Source of the DNA: Erythroxylum novogranatense
Taxonomy: Eukaryota > Streptophyta > Magnoliopsida > Malpighiales > Erythroxylaceae
Length of the DNA: 64,000 nt
Direction of reading: 5' to 3'
Assembly: GCA_029891385.1 (NCBI GenBank)
Contig: CM057228.1
Span: forward strand, 34,599,023 to 34,663,022
Part shown: positions 23,729 through 37,800 of the stretch, in pieces
How the letters are laid out: the number at the start of each line of letters is the position of its first letter
How positions within the stretch are numbered: the stretch's first letter is position 1
Position numbers and translations under genes: made by a program
The notes under the pieces: model-generated
Databases searched by the model: none
The model's input: only the letters and a program-made list of their open reading frames with translations
Told to the model about the DNA's origin: nothing

Positions 23729-24432
23729 TTTATGGTATCAGAGCATAGAGTGAAAGTGTTAAGTGTAAGTAGTTGGATTTCGAAAGCGGGATCCAACATT
23801 TATGGTATCAGAGCCCAGTAATATGATCTTACTTAGGCGTATGAGTATGAATAAGGAATTGATACGAGTTTGTAAAGATAAAAGTGAATTTGTGAGAGTG
23901 TGCTAGGTGGTCATTTGATTTTGATGAAAGAAATATGATGGTCTTTAGGAATTTGAAATTGATGTGCATGACTATTTGATTTAATTCAAATGATTGGTTT
24001 GATTTGAGTGTTAAGAATATGTTTGATTTTGAATGTGTTGAGAAAATTAAGATTAGAACTTCTTGAGAAATTGTGATGAATTGATATAGATGAAAGAATG
24101 ATGACATAATGATGATTAAACCATATTAGGGTTCCTTAAAAAATGGACCATTAATTTGTGTCCATATATAAAGAAATAATGAGTTATAGATATAGTGTTT
24201 TGATATGATATGAGTGATATATGATTTAAGGAAGTGAAAATTTTGAAGAGATTGAGAATATGTATGAAGAGTAAAAAGTGATGAAAAAGAAATTGATTAT
24301 GAGTTGTGGAAAGAAATTAGTAAGAAAGTGCTTGATGATCATTGTTTAGAAAGAAATTTATGTAAGAATGAGTTATTTGGAGTTAAGTAAATATGAATTT
24401 CGAGGACGAAATTCTTTTAAGAGGGGGAGAAA
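23729..24432 (+). mobile_element. Array internal segment 4 (704 bp, non-coding)
   Basis: Primer-binding-site copies at 23638-23649 (TGGCATCAGAGC), 23733-23744 and 23803-23814; the last two match the full consensus. Shares the TGGC and agttatttgg variants with segment 3. Purine tract at 24419-24432. Confidence 0.85.
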
Positions 24433-25494
24433 TGTTGGACCCCGAACTTTTGATGATAATTAGAAATATAACAATGAATATTAATGATAAAGAAATTGGT
24501 GAGACAATTTATGAATTTAAGAAAATTTGCAGAAATTAAGAAAAATTTATGAGAAAAGAATTGTTTAGTTTAGAGGACTTTGATATTTGAATGAATTTAT
24601 ATGGACTATGAGAGGAAAGTCGATGAGTTGACTGAAATGAAGCTAAATAGCAAGAATTAGAAAGAAAAAGTGTGAAAATTTGAAGGATTTAGAAAGTTTG
24701 ACTTTTTGGAGAGAGAATATTTGACTTTGAGAGTTGACTTATGATTTAGGCAAAATTTGATAAAATGGTCTTCTGGAAACTTGTAGGTTATGTTAAGAGC
24801 TTTCTGTAGCCATAAAGTTTGCAATTTTTCGATATCGGGAGTGAAAGTTATGATCAGTCAAAGTTTATGTTTGATAGGGTTTGACTTTTATATTGGTTGA
24901 AACTTTGACTGAGAAATTAACCTAGTTAGAGGTTAATTGAGCTTTGATGTTGTTCATGAAAATTGAAGGATTTGTTTTGATCTTTATTTCGATATAAAGT
25001 ATGAAATTTTTCGATCTCGGAAAATTAAGTTATGATTTTTACAAGTTTGTATAGAGGATAGTATCTTTGACCGGAAAATGGACTCCCGTAGGAGTTGAAT
25101 TGAGTTTTATGTTCTTCTTGGAAGATTTAGAGCTTCTCTCAAGTTTTCTATAGAGACTAAGTTTGTCAAAATCGGATTTCGGAGTAAAAGTTATGAATTT
25201 GGAAGTTTTAGATTTAAAAAAAAAAATTAATTAAGCATCCCACACTACTGACGACGATCGCCAGTAGCGATCTGAAGTTTCAGCATCACCAGGGCGACAA
25301 CGTCGCCTGGTGATGCAAACGCCTTCCTTGTCCAAACGACGCCGTTTGCTCCCCGATTTCTTGACTTTTTCTCCAATCCGACATTTGTTTACCGTTTTGT
25401 TCATATCTTTTCCGTTCGACATCCGATTGAGTTGATTCTTTTTGCGTTGGATTCCTAAGACAATGAATTTCATTTTATAAGAAATTTGTGAACT

Positions 25495-25499
25495 TTTGA
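25495..25499. other. Left target-site duplication TTTGA of the nested solo LTR
   Basis: TTTGA before the insertion (25495-25499) is repeated directly after it (30752-30756). Uninterrupted array LTRs have a single acttttgagattaaa at this place. Confidence 0.93.
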
Positions 25500-28400
25500 T
25501 GTTGCCCCCGTTATCGGAACCCAACTACATACGCAGAACGAAAAACGAAGCAAACGGAAACGAAGGGAAACGGAAATTTCGGATCGAAATTTCAAATCGG
25601 AAACCGAAAAACGAAAGGCAAAGGACACGGATAATAAAGCGAAATACAAAACAAAGGCGGAATCGCATCGAATCGAAATCGAATACGGATAGAACACAAA
25701 GTAAACAAACAGATCAATTGGAATTGAAGCACATTCCGACATCCGTTGGAAAACAAAGAACAAAGAACGGTATCGCGTTGGAAACCCTAAGACGGTCCAA
25801 ATACGGTAATTTTTTTTTTTTAACTCCGATTTGGATGCACCGTACCTCGTTGGAGAAAATTCTAACAAGTTCTACACACCTTAAGAAATACCTCCAAAGC
25901 TAATTCCCTCATTAAGAGAGTCTAAACGCCAAATGGAGTTTCTGCCCAAATTTAGGAAAATTTGGACAGCACCTCCCCTAAATTTGGATCTAGCCAAATT
26001 TTCCATTTCATCCCCAGTCTACAACCCTGCATAAAAACACTTCTATCTTCCAACTCAATAGCACAGCCCATCCCCAACTTAAGGGCCACTTCGCAATCTT
26101 AATCATCTATCATTTGAATTCTTAAAACTATTTCATCTCATCCTTATTTTTATCATTCCCATACATACATCCATACATTCTTTCTTAGAATACATATACA
26201 AAATGCCTTCCAAAGACAAAACTCTTACATTCATACATACTTAGGAAATACATACACTATACAATTGAAACTTCTAAGCCTTACTAATGACATAAAACCA
26301 AAGCAATACAAGAGTCAAAAGGCATTTAGCCCGATTACATTCTCAAACATAACATTTAAAATCAACTGCATCGGAGTTGCTTCACTTTCGATGTGGGACT
26401 CAGTTTCTCGTGCAAGACCTGTGGAGGGGAAAAGGAGTGAGCTCGACGACTCTGTGGGTAACACATTTATACATTAAACAATAAGTGAAAATTTGTCTTT
26501 TAACTTTCAAACATTCCCCATTCGGAATTGAAAACCTTTCAAACCAAATCATAAACTTTCAGAACATTTTCTAAAACTTCCAAATCTTCATTTATTTCAA
26601 AATATTCATAAATATTTATTTTCTCATTTCTCAAAATCTCAAACCTTTTCAAATCATACCCACTTTAAACATGAATGTATCACATCATAATCAAATTAAA
26701 ATAACATAATCAACTCAAAATCACATAATACGTCAAGTAGGTTAGTGTTGGACCCCACACCCCACCCGTAGGTGTTTGCGAGTTATATCATGGCGTGTGT
26801 TTCTGGGTGATACTGCGGCATCCAACACAAACCACATAACACATCAAATGGTTTGGTTTGGTCCAACAGACGTCGCACATTCATTCTCAGCATAATGATT
26901 CATGCGGCAAAGTGAACAGAGGGGAGTCCGAGATCGGAACTCCTATGCCACTAGCGAGCAAATGCAAAAGGCTATAAACATGTAGAGACCAAAGCAATCG
27001 ACTCACAACGGACTGACCAAACCCACATAGCACTTAAGCAAAACGGAAATTCAAATTGCCCAAGGCACATTTCAAAATTTGATTTTCATATTGGCACATT
27101 CTCATTCACAATTTCACATAATTCACATAGCAAATCAAATATCATTCCCATCATCAATAAAGTATGCAATGTTTTTGTTAATCTTATCAAAATCATTCAT
27201 AGATGATAAACGCAGAAGTATCAATCTCTATAATTGACAAATCCTTCAAGTATCATGAATTTCAGAAAATTTCTTCATTTATCAAAACATTTTGAAACTC
27301 GTAAAATAATACTTAGCTTATAATTCGAAGTATAAATATCTTACCCACCTGAATTTTCCTTAAGCTTTAGGAGTGACCACATTGTCCTTCTTTAATCTCC
27401 ACGAGCCTTAATTAAGCATAACAATGCTACTTAACAATAATTCTCAAGGCTGGAATTTTAAAAGAACGTCAAACTTGACTTTCAACTTTCAAAATCTCAT
27501 TTATACTTTAACTCAACTATAACATCTAAAACCTATCTCAAATGAATCAATTATATTTAACAATGTTCCTTCCTTAAACTCTAAGATAGATCTCAATATC
27601 TCTATTCATTTTCAAGAAACCCATTAAACACAAAAACCCTCATTTCCCGTGGATATATCATTGCTGAAATTTTGTAAAGAAAAGAAAACATGCAAATTCT
27701 TTCATATAATCCCACAAAAACCATAATCTAACAAATGGGAACAATGCTGGAAATTTTCCCAAACCTCCATTTCCATCTAATTCTCCATACTAAGCACTTC
27801 AAATATACAAGTCATTCATTCCAAGGTGATGTGAACCATTTCTATTCACACTTCAACATCTCATACCCAATTCTGAGTCCCTATATGATCATACCACACA
27901 AATCATATCCTTTAATTACACTAAACACTCAAATGAACATGATCGAGAACATCCATTTACAACTATCTCCACATTCCATCTTAGTACTTCACTTACCCTA
28001 CATTCATTCACTCAATAACCCAATCAATAACTCAAAACCAATCATGATGTAACATCTAGCATTAAACAAGAACCAAAACAGAACATATATGGCTACCTTT
28101 TATAAACCTCTTCCTAACCCATCTTACCCATACTTTACTTAAACCAATAGCATCAACACGTATTTAAACAACCATCAAGATTTGAAAATCTCTAAGTTTA
28201 GAACCCTTCACAACAATTCTGATTTTCCGAAACTCAAATCCCAACTTCATACTCATTTTTTTCTTCTACTCATTCTTCAAATCAAGCAAGAAAAGATAAA
28301 ACCTAACAATCAAAACTATGAATTAACCACTAATACACATGCTGATTTTTCTTTCCACTTTCCTAATTCTTCTTCTTTCATTTATTAATCCTTCACTCAA

Positions 28401-30751
28401 ACCATCATTAGCAAATAAGAAAGAATAAACCTAACAATAATCATGAATTACCAATCAATACTCATGCTGAAATTTTTCTAGGAATGACAAACTTGGCTTA
28501 AACAATCATCGAACTTTACCTAACTTTACTTAGACCTTTCTTAAGCTATCCACATCACAATTCAGCTAAATAAAATGGGAAAATCCCACAAAAAGTCATG
28601 ATTTCTCCTAAGCTCACAATGCTGGAAAATTGATAAAGAATGCAAATCTTGATTTAAAACCCATCTAACTCTACTATACCTTCCTTAATCATTCTTCAAC
28701 CACCATGTATAACATGAGAGGCAAAACTCTAAGAAAAACCATGAATTTACAACAAGGACATATGCTGGAATTTTAAAACAACATGAATTTAATTCACCAT
28801 CCTTACCCACACCTTCACTAAGCCATTTTCATCAAAACTCATCCTTAAAAACAACAAAATTTGAATTTCTAAGGTAAAATGATGACCCACGAAATCACCT
28901 TCTTGCTTCTAACAACAAAACTCTTTCTCTTCCTCTTTCTTTCATAATTTACTCTTAAATCTACCATGTTTAAGCAAGAAAGACAAAACCCTAACTATTA
29001 AACCATAAATTTCAAATCTCTTACCTTTTGGAGAGACCCACGACATCTCTCTTCTCTTCTTTGCTAAACCTTCTTCTCATCTTCTTCTTCTTCCTCATCT
29101 TCAACGAAAATCACCCTTCTCCTCTCTTCTTGAAGTTTCGGTGGCTTCTCTCTTTGCTTTGAACAAAACGATGATTCTCCTTCTTTCTTCCATTTTCGTA
29201 ATCTCCTCCTCTTTATTTCTCTTTCTTCTTTCTTATTCTTCTCCTGTAAAACGTGAATTCCAGAAGCTTCATGGGTTGTGTTTTATGCCACCTCATTAAA
29301 ATGGGGAAAAGACTATAATGCCCCTCATTCAAGCAATCTTTCAACATTTTACCTGATAGCTTGCGATCTGATTTAGGGCAACTTAATGAAATAATTTGGA
29401 TAAACTTTCTTCTTGAAAATTGTTCCTCTAGATCATACGAATCCAACGCCACTGACGGCGCTCAATTCGGATCTAAAACGAAGAAGTTATGGCCAAATTA
29501 CTAACTGACCTGCACAAAAATCCGAAACTGAACTTTAACATAACTTCAGTCCAGAATTGGACAATCTTAGGGATGAAATTAAATTTCGATCCCTTCACAT
29601 GATTTGTAGCCCTATGTCTTAACTTTATTTTCCCTCAAGAATCAACTCAATCGGAGTTGTACAGCTCCCGAAAATCGCAAAATACTGAACCATGTTTAGA
29701 AAATTATCCAACTTATAACCTATAACCCATCTCTTACTTTGGTTCAATCAATCTCTTTCCATATAATCTCCTAAAAATCATAATTCTTCATAAAAATGAA
29801 CGTAATTGTCTTAGGAATCCAACGCTTCAAGAATCAAATCAATCGGATGTCAGACGAAAGATTTATAACAAAAGATTGCAGAAGGATCGGAGTTCAAGCA
29901 AAATTTTTTCAAAACCTTAAATACCCACTTATAACTGAATTTTTCAAAAATCATATCTCTTAATTCCGAACTCGGAATTTGAAGAATTTGGTGTCTATGG
30001 AAAGATCAAAGGAAGCTCTACAACTTCCCTGAAGTACTCAAAATCAAATTAGGTCTTTAAAGGAGTCAAAACCTCAATCAAAGATTCTGCCCAAAACAGC
30101 TTTTCCTAAAAGACTTCCAATTTGTAATCGCTTATAACTCCTAGCCTCGATATCGAAAAATTACAAACTTTATGGCATTGGAAAGATCGAAATACAAGCT
30201 CCAACTCTCATTAAAACCACTTATTCCAATTCAAACTAAATCCATACGACAAGTGGCCTCGAAGTATAGCACATGCAAATCTATACTTAATAACATTTTC
30301 AAAACAAAGCATATCTTCCGAAATTCATATCTCTCAATCCCGACATCGAAAAATAGCAAACTTTATGTCCACGAAAAGCTCTCGACAGAGGCTACAAGTT
30401 TTACGTTGATCATTTTCTCGGATTTTGCCTCAATTAAAAAGTCAACTTTTTACCCTAAAAGTCAAACCTCAAACAAACTTTGACTGATCATAACTCTCAC
30501 TCCCGATATCGAAAAATATCAAACTTTATGTCTACGAAAAGCTCTTGACATAATCTACAAGGTTCATGTAGCATATTTTCTCAAATTTTGCCTAAATCAA
30601 GAGTCAACTCTCCAAGGCCAAAAAGTCAACTATTTCACAATTTTCATATTTTCACTCTTTCTTTCTTTATTTCATGATCTTCAACTTAATTTCAATCAAC
30701 TCATCCACTTTTGAAAACTTCTTATTTTCACTCAAAGATCGGGGTCCAACA
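25500..30751 (-). mobile_element. Solo LTR (5252 bp), minus strand, nested in LTR5
   Basis: On the minus strand it begins TGTTGGACCCCGATC (30751) and ends CGGGGGCAACA (25500), and it is flanked by TTTGA duplications. There is no primer-binding site, purine tract or second LTR inside, so it is a solo LTR left by recombination between two LTRs. It is a diverged relative of the array LTR. The same 'tcgatatcggga' repeats occur as reverse complements near 29940, 30125, 30310 and 30485, and a 'gtcttaggaatccaacg' block lies at 29808. It lacks the GC palindrome cluster. Open frames here (105, 132 and 135 codons) do not resemble proteins and overlap each other on both strands. Confidence 0.9.
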
Positions 30752-33700
30752 TTTGAGATTAAATTAATGGTGATTAATTTAATCAAAGTGAGTCGGGAAA
30801 TTTTCCGAGCATGATTCAGTGTTTTGTGAAATTCGGGATCTGTAGAGATCCGATTGAAGAGATTCTTGAGGCGAAATAAAGATAAGACAAAGGGTTACAA
30901 ATCATATGAAGACATGAAATGTCAATTTTGCCCTTAGGACTTTTAATTTTTGAATTTAAGTTCGGATTAGGGTTTAATTTTTGGATTGGGAACACCTGTG
31001 AGTAATTTGAGTATAACTTTTGATCTGGGAATCGAAATGAGACGATTCTTGTTTTGAATTAAACTAGAGACATAAGGATACAATTGTTATGAAGACATTG
31101 AGTTTCAATTCTGGGATTAAGAATGTGAATTTTGGGACTGAAATAATCGTACATAAGAAATGTGTTAGAATATGGATTTTTCCGACTGCTTTACATAACT
31201 TTTGATGTGGTGCTCGGAATTGAGCGCGGTCAGTGGCATTGGATTCGTATGAGTGAGAGGAACATTTCTCGAGAAGGAAGTTTTGACAAATTCCTTCAAA
31301 TCGATAGTGCAAATCAAACCGCAAGTAAGCGTAACTTTAAGCTTTGAATGAAGGACAATTTGGTCATTTGACCATCAATTAATGAAACACAAGGTAGAGA
31401 TGTCGTTTTGGCTTATTAAAAGCCACGGAAGTGGCTGGAGAAGTCTGGAAAATGTTAGAAGAAAGAAGAAGAAATAAGAAGAGAGAGTTTCGGGTGATGG
31501 AGAAAAAAAGAGAGACAAAGCTTTGTTTCAATTTTTCTACTTGTTTCTTAGGGATTTTGAGAAGATTTCAAGAGGAAAAGGTAGAGGGCATAAGAGCTTC
31601 CTTCCAAGCCAAAAAATTCAATTTGGATGAGAAAGAGGTAAGAGAAATTTTCTACTTTGAGATTTTGATTAATTTTCGGTTTAGAATTATGACATATAAG
31701 ATGAGTTTGTGGATTGTGGAATTAATTTTGAAATATATGCTTCAGTGGGTTTAATTTTGGATGAAAAATTGATTAAGGTTTAGGCTTAATTTTATGATTG
31801 AGAATTTTGAGATATTTTGGTGTAGAATTATAGAAATATGATGAATTGATGATATATGAAATCAATTTCAAGAATTTGTATTTTATGGTATTGAATTGGG
31901 ATAAATTAGTTTAGGCCAATTTTAAGATTTGGGGATTTTGAAATTGAGGATTTAAATAGTTTGGAATTAATGTAAATTGATGAATTGTGAGATTAATTTT
32001 GAAGAAATTATGTTTTATGAAATTTAATTTGGGTGTATTGGTTTAGGCCAATTTTGAAAATTGGGGATTTTCAAAATTGGAGATTGAAATAGCTTGGAGT
32101 TATGATAGTTATGTTTTTCCTATGGTTGAGTTTGAGAATTATGCAAATTATGATGATGAATTTGGATGTTATTGGCTTAGGGAATTTTTTTAAATTGAAG
32201 AAAGAAGAAGGAATTTGGAGAATTGACTATTTGGACAAGCTTCTAGCGTCATTTCGAGGTGGGTAGCATATTTATATTTTGATTTGTAAGCTTAATACGA
32301 ATCTTGAAAAAAAAAATTGAAAGAAAGCAAAATTTTGGATTTTGACAAATTATTGTTTGTAAATGTTTGAAAATAAGAATTGATTAAAAGTTTGAAATTT
32401 TGATTTCCGAAGGTTTTCTGAAAAATTATTATAAGCCGATTTGATAAATTGATAGAAATTTCTGAAAATGCATTGTTGTGTACGCATTGATAATTATGCA
32501 TATTATTGCAATTATTGATTGATTGAATTAATTGAATTATATGATATGTGAGAATTTGTGAGATTGTTTTAAGTTGATGAAATAATGTTAGAAAAGTAAA
32601 ATTTTGGAAAGTGCCTTCAGGCAATTTGAATTTCCGTTTTCGATATGTGTTATGTGGGTTTGGTAGGTCCCTTGGTGAGTCAACATTGCTCTATGTGTAT
32701 AGCCTTCTCCAGTTGCTCACTAAGTGGCACGGAGTCTCGATTTCGACTCCTTCACGGCTATAATGGACCGCAATGCGGAAAGTGTAATACGTTTCGTTCA
32801 CGATCGCATGTGACCGCTTATGCGGATCGCAAAGACGCTCTGCTTGGACCCAGCTGCACCATTCGATATGTTATGTGTTTTGATTTGTTTCGTGTGTTTG
32901 CATTCATGTTTATGAGACATTCAAGAATTTTGAAAATTGAGAGAATGAGTTATAAAAGTTTGAAAAATATTAAGGGGTTTGAGAAAGTATTTGAAAGTTG
33001 AAAAGTTTGAAAATTAGGCCTTTGGCAAAAGATTATGAAAAATGTTTTCACTTATTTGTCATTTTATAAATGTGTTATCCACGAGCTTTGAGTCACCCCT
33101 TTCATCCACATCTCCGTGTTTCGAGCAGAGATCGGATGAAAGAATGTGAAGACGTATGTCAAGACGCCGCCGACATTTGAATACGTTGGTTTTGAGAAAT
33201 TTGGATCTTGTGTATGAATATGTTTATGACTTTAGATAAGTTTGGAAAAATGTATTTGTGTATAAAGTTGAGTTTTGTGAATGACCGTAAAATCAGATAT
33301 GAAATTATGGATAATCTGGGATATATATGTATGATCGATTTGGGAATTTGATTGAGTTATGAGAGTGGTATGTTGATTTGAGAATTATGGAAGTGTTAGG
33401 TTTAAATGTGCGTTTCATTGGTGTTCGGATTCCGCACGGAGTGTCCGATGATTTTGAGTCTGTGTTTGGGATTATAGAAGTGTTTTTGAACCCTCGCAGT
33501 TTGGGTTAGATAAAGGCGCCAAGCTCTTTGCCGAAATTTCGATAAAATCTGGATAAAATGTAATTTGAGATTGGTATGGATTTATATAAGATTATGTATG
33601 ACCGTATGGATTGAAGATGATTTGGATGTGATTGAGTAACGAGAAAAGAAATGAGACTAAGAAAAGAAAAAATTTCATACCGGATTTTGAGACGCCTTAG

Positions 33701-34112
33701 GGTTTCCAACTCGACTATGATCATTCGATAAGTTTTCTTTGATTATTGTTTCCGATGTCGGATGTATCCGCTTTGATTTCGCTTTAACTTTGCAACTGCT
33801 CGCTTGATTCGATTAGTATTTGCTTCCGCCAGATTTTATTCGCTTCGCTACTTTGGATTTGTTCGCTCGCATTTTGTTTTCGATTCGTCGAAACTTTCCG
33901 AGTATTTGTTTCATCCGATGATTCGATTTGTATTCGATTAGCGATTTCGCTTTTCGATTTTCCATTTTTTCGTTCCGTCTTTCAGTTGGGATCCGGTTCT
34001 CGGATCGGGTCCCAACATTTATGGTATCAGAGCAAGAAGAGTTTATAAGGAATCATGCGTTCGTATGAGGGAATCTGTATGCATAGTTGGATTTCGGAAA
34101 CGGGATCCAACA

Positions 34113-34810
34113 TTTATGGTATCAGAGCATAGAGTGAAAGTGTTAAGTGTAAGTAGTTGGATTTCGAAAGCGGGATCCAACATTTATGGTATCAGAGCCT
34201 AGTAATATCATCTTACTTAGGCGTATGAGTATGAATAAGGAATTGATACGAGTTTGTAAAGATAAAAGTGAATTTGTGAGAGTGTGCTAGGTGGTCATTT
34301 GATTTTGATGAAAGAAATATGATGGTCTTTAGGAATTTGAAATTGATGTGCATGACTATTTGATTTAATTCAAATGATTGGTTTGATTTGAGTGTTAAGA
34401 ATATGTTTGATTTTCTAATGTGTTGAGAAAATTAAGATTAGAACTTCTTGAGAAATTGTGATGAATTGATATAGATGAAAGAATGATGACATAATGATGA
34501 TTAAACCATATTAGGTTCCTTAAAAATGGACCATTAATTTATGTCCATATATAAAGAAATAATGAGTTATAGATATAGTGTTTTGATATGATATGAGTGA
34601 TATATGATTTAAGGAAGTGAAAATTTTGAAGAGATTGAGAATATGTATGAAGAGTAAAAGTGATGAAAAGAAATTGATTATGAGTTGTGGAAAGAAATTA
34701 GTAAGAAAGTGCTTGATGATCATTGTTTAGAAAGAAATTTATGTAAGAATGAGTTACTTGGAGTTATAAATATGAATTTCGAGGACTAAATTCTTTTAAG
34801 AGGGGAGAAA
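34113..34810 (+). mobile_element. Array internal segment 5 (698 bp, non-coding)
   Basis: Primer-binding-site copies at 34022-34033, 34117-34128 and 34187-34198, all with full TGGTATCAGAGC. The downstream AT-rich part has the small gaps seen in segments 2 and 3. The conserved block reads gaggactaaatt here instead of gaggacgaaatt. Purine tract at 34798-34810. Confidence 0.85.
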
Positions 34811-37800
34811 TGTTGGACCCCGAACTTTGATGATAATTAGAAATATAACAATGAATATTAATGATAAAGAAATTGGTGAGACAATTTATGAATTTAAGAA
34901 AATTTGCTAAAATTAAGAAAAAATTTATGAGAAAAGAATTGTTTAGTTTAGAGGACTTTGATATTTGAATGAATTTATATGGATTATGAGAGGAAAGTGG
35001 ATGAGTTGACTGAAATGAAGCTAAATAGCAAGAATTAGAAAGAAAAAGTGTGAAAATTTGAAGGATTTAGAAAGTTTGACTTTTTGGAGAGAGAATGTTT
35101 GACTTTGAGAGTTGACTTATGATTTAGGCAAAATTTGATAAAATGGTCTTCTGGAAACTTGTAGGTTATGTTAAGAGCTTTCAGAGCCATAAAGTTTGCA
35201 ATTTTTCGATATCGGGAGTGAAAGTTATGATCACCAAAGTTTATGTTTGATAGGGTTTGACTTTATATTGGTTGGAACTTTGACTGAGAAATTAACCTAG
35301 TTAGAGGTTAATTGAGCTTTGATGTTGTTCATGAAAATTGAAGGATTTGTTTTGATCTTTATTTCGATATAAAGTATGAAATTTTCGATCTCGGAAAATT
35401 AAGTTATGATTTTTACAAGTTTGTATAGAGGATAGTATCTTTGACCGGAAAATGGACTCCGTAGGAGTTGAATTGAGTTTTATGTTCTTCTTGGAAGATT
35501 TAGAGCTTCTCTCAAGTTTTCTATAGAGACTAAGTTTGTCAAAATCGGATTTCGGAGTAAAAGTTATGAATTTCTAAGTTTTAGATTTAAAAAAAAAATT
35601 AATTAAGCATCCCGTCATTACGGGCGACGCATCGCCGTAGCGATGCGAAGCTTTCAGCTCTCATCACCAGGGCGACGCGTCGCCTCTGGTGATGCAAACG
35701 CCTTCCTTGTCCAAACGACGCTGCTTTTGCTCCCGATTTCTTGACTTTCTTTCTCCAATCCGACATTTGTTTACCGCTTTGTTCATATCTTTCCGCTCGA
35801 CATCCGATTGAGTTGATTCTTTTGCGTTGGATTCCTAAGACAATGAATTTCATTTTATAAGAAATTTAGAACTTTTGAGATTAAATTAATGGTGATTAAT
35901 TTAATCAAAGTGAGTCGGGAAATTTTCCGAGCATGATTCAGTGTTTTGTGAAATTCGGGATCTGTAGAGATCCGATTGAAGCGATTCTTGAGGCGAAATA
36001 AAGATAAGACAAAGGGCTACAAATCATATGAAGACATGAAATGTCAATTTTGCCCTTAGGACTTTTAATTTTTGAATTTAAGTTCGGATTAGGGTTTAAT
36101 TTTTGGATTGGGAACACCTGTGAGTAATTTGAGTATAACGTTTGATCTGGGAATCGAAATGAGACGATTCTTATTTTGAATTAAACTAGAGACATAAGGA
36201 TACAATTGTTATGAAGACATTGAGTTTCAATTATGGGATTAAGAATGTGAATTTTGGGACTGAAATAATCGTACATAAGAAATGTGTTAGAATATGGATT
36301 TTTCCGCACTGTTTCGCACATAACTTTTGATGTGGTGCTCGGAATTGAGCGCGGTCAGTGGCGTTGGATTCGTATGAGTGAGAGGAACATTTCTCGAGAA
36401 GGAAGTTTTGACAAATTCCTTCAAATCGATAGTGCGAATCAAACCGCAAGTAAGCGTAACTTTAAGCTTTGAATGAAGGACAATTTGGTCATTTGACCAT
36501 CAATTAATGAAACACAAGGTAGAGATGTCGTTTTGGCTTATTAAAAGCCACGGAAGTGGCTGGAGAAGTCTGGAAAATGTTAGAAGAAAGAAGAAGAAAT
36601 AAGAAGAGAGAGTTTCGGGTGATGGAGAAAAGAAGAGAGAGAAAGCTTTGTTTCAATTTTTCTACTTGTTTCTTAGGGATTTTTGAGAAGATTTCAAGAG
36701 GAAAAAGGTAGAGGGGCATAAGAGCTTCCTTCCAAGCCAAAAAAATTCGAATTTGGATGAGAAAGAGGTAAGAGAAATTTTTCTACTTTGAGATTTTGAT
36801 TAATTTTCAGTTTAGAATTATGACATATAAGATGAGTTTGTGGATTGTGGAATTAATTTTGAAATATATGCTTCAGTGGGTTTAATTTTGGATGAAAAAT
36901 TGATTAAGGTTTAGGCTTAATTTTATGATTGAGAATTTTGAGATATTTTGGTGTAGAATTATAGGAAATATGATGAATTGATGATATATGAAATCAATTT
37001 CAAGAATTTGTATTTTATGGTATTGAATTGGGATAAATTGGTTTAGGCCAATTTTAAGATTTGGGAATTTTGAAATTGAGGATTTAAATAGTTTGGAATT
37101 AATGTGAATTGATGAATTGTGAGATTAATTTTGAAGAAATTATGTTTTATGAGATTTAATTTGGGTGTATTGGTTTAGCCAATTTTGAAAATCGGGATTT
37201 TCAAAATTGGAGATTGAAATAGCTTGGAGTTATGATAGTTATGTTTTCCTATGGTTGAGTTTGAGAATTATGCAAATTATGATGATGAATTTGGATGTTA
37301 TTGGCTTAGGGAATTTTTTAAATTGAAGAAAGAAGAAGGAATTTGGAGAATTGACTATTTGACAAGCTTCTAGCGTCATTTCGAGGTGGGTAGCATATTT
37401 ATATTTTGATTTGTGTTTAATATGAATCTTGAAAAAAAATGAAAGAAAGCAAAAGTTTGATTTTGATAAATTATTGTTTGTAAATGTTTGAAAATAAGAA
37501 TTGATTAAAAGTTTGAAATTTTGATTCAAGGTTTTCTGAAAATTATTATAAGCCAATTTGATAAATTGATAGAAATTTCTGAAAATGCATTGTTGTGTAC
37601 GCATTGATAATTATGCATATTATTGCAATTATTGATTGATTGAATTAATTGAATTATATGATATGTGAGAATTTGTGAGATTGTTTTAAGTTGATGAAAT
37701 AATGTTAGAAAAGTAAAATTTTGGAAAGTGCCTTCAGGCAATTTGAATTTCCGTTTTCGATATGTGTTATGTGGGTTTGGTAGGTCCCTTGGTGAGTCAG

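Larger units (their letters stand above)
24433..34112 (+). mobile_element. Array LTR5, split by a nested solo LTR (about 4423 bp without it)
   Basis: LTR sequence runs 24433-25499, is interrupted by the minus-strand solo LTR and its duplicated target (25500-30756), and resumes at 30757 with gattaaattaatgg exactly where LTR1 would continue. It ends at 34112, with an alternative end at 34017. The GC palindromes (25237-25316) differ from the other copies in a paired way: CTACTG...CAGTAG replaces CTACGG...CCGTAG. Confidence 0.87.

Noticed and set aside
25496..25903. 135-codon Lys/Arg/Asn-rich frame at the solo LTR end and its 132-codon antisense partner
   Set aside because: Both frames arise from the purine/pyrimidine-biased U5 of the solo LTR and begin across the insertion junction or run antisense to it.
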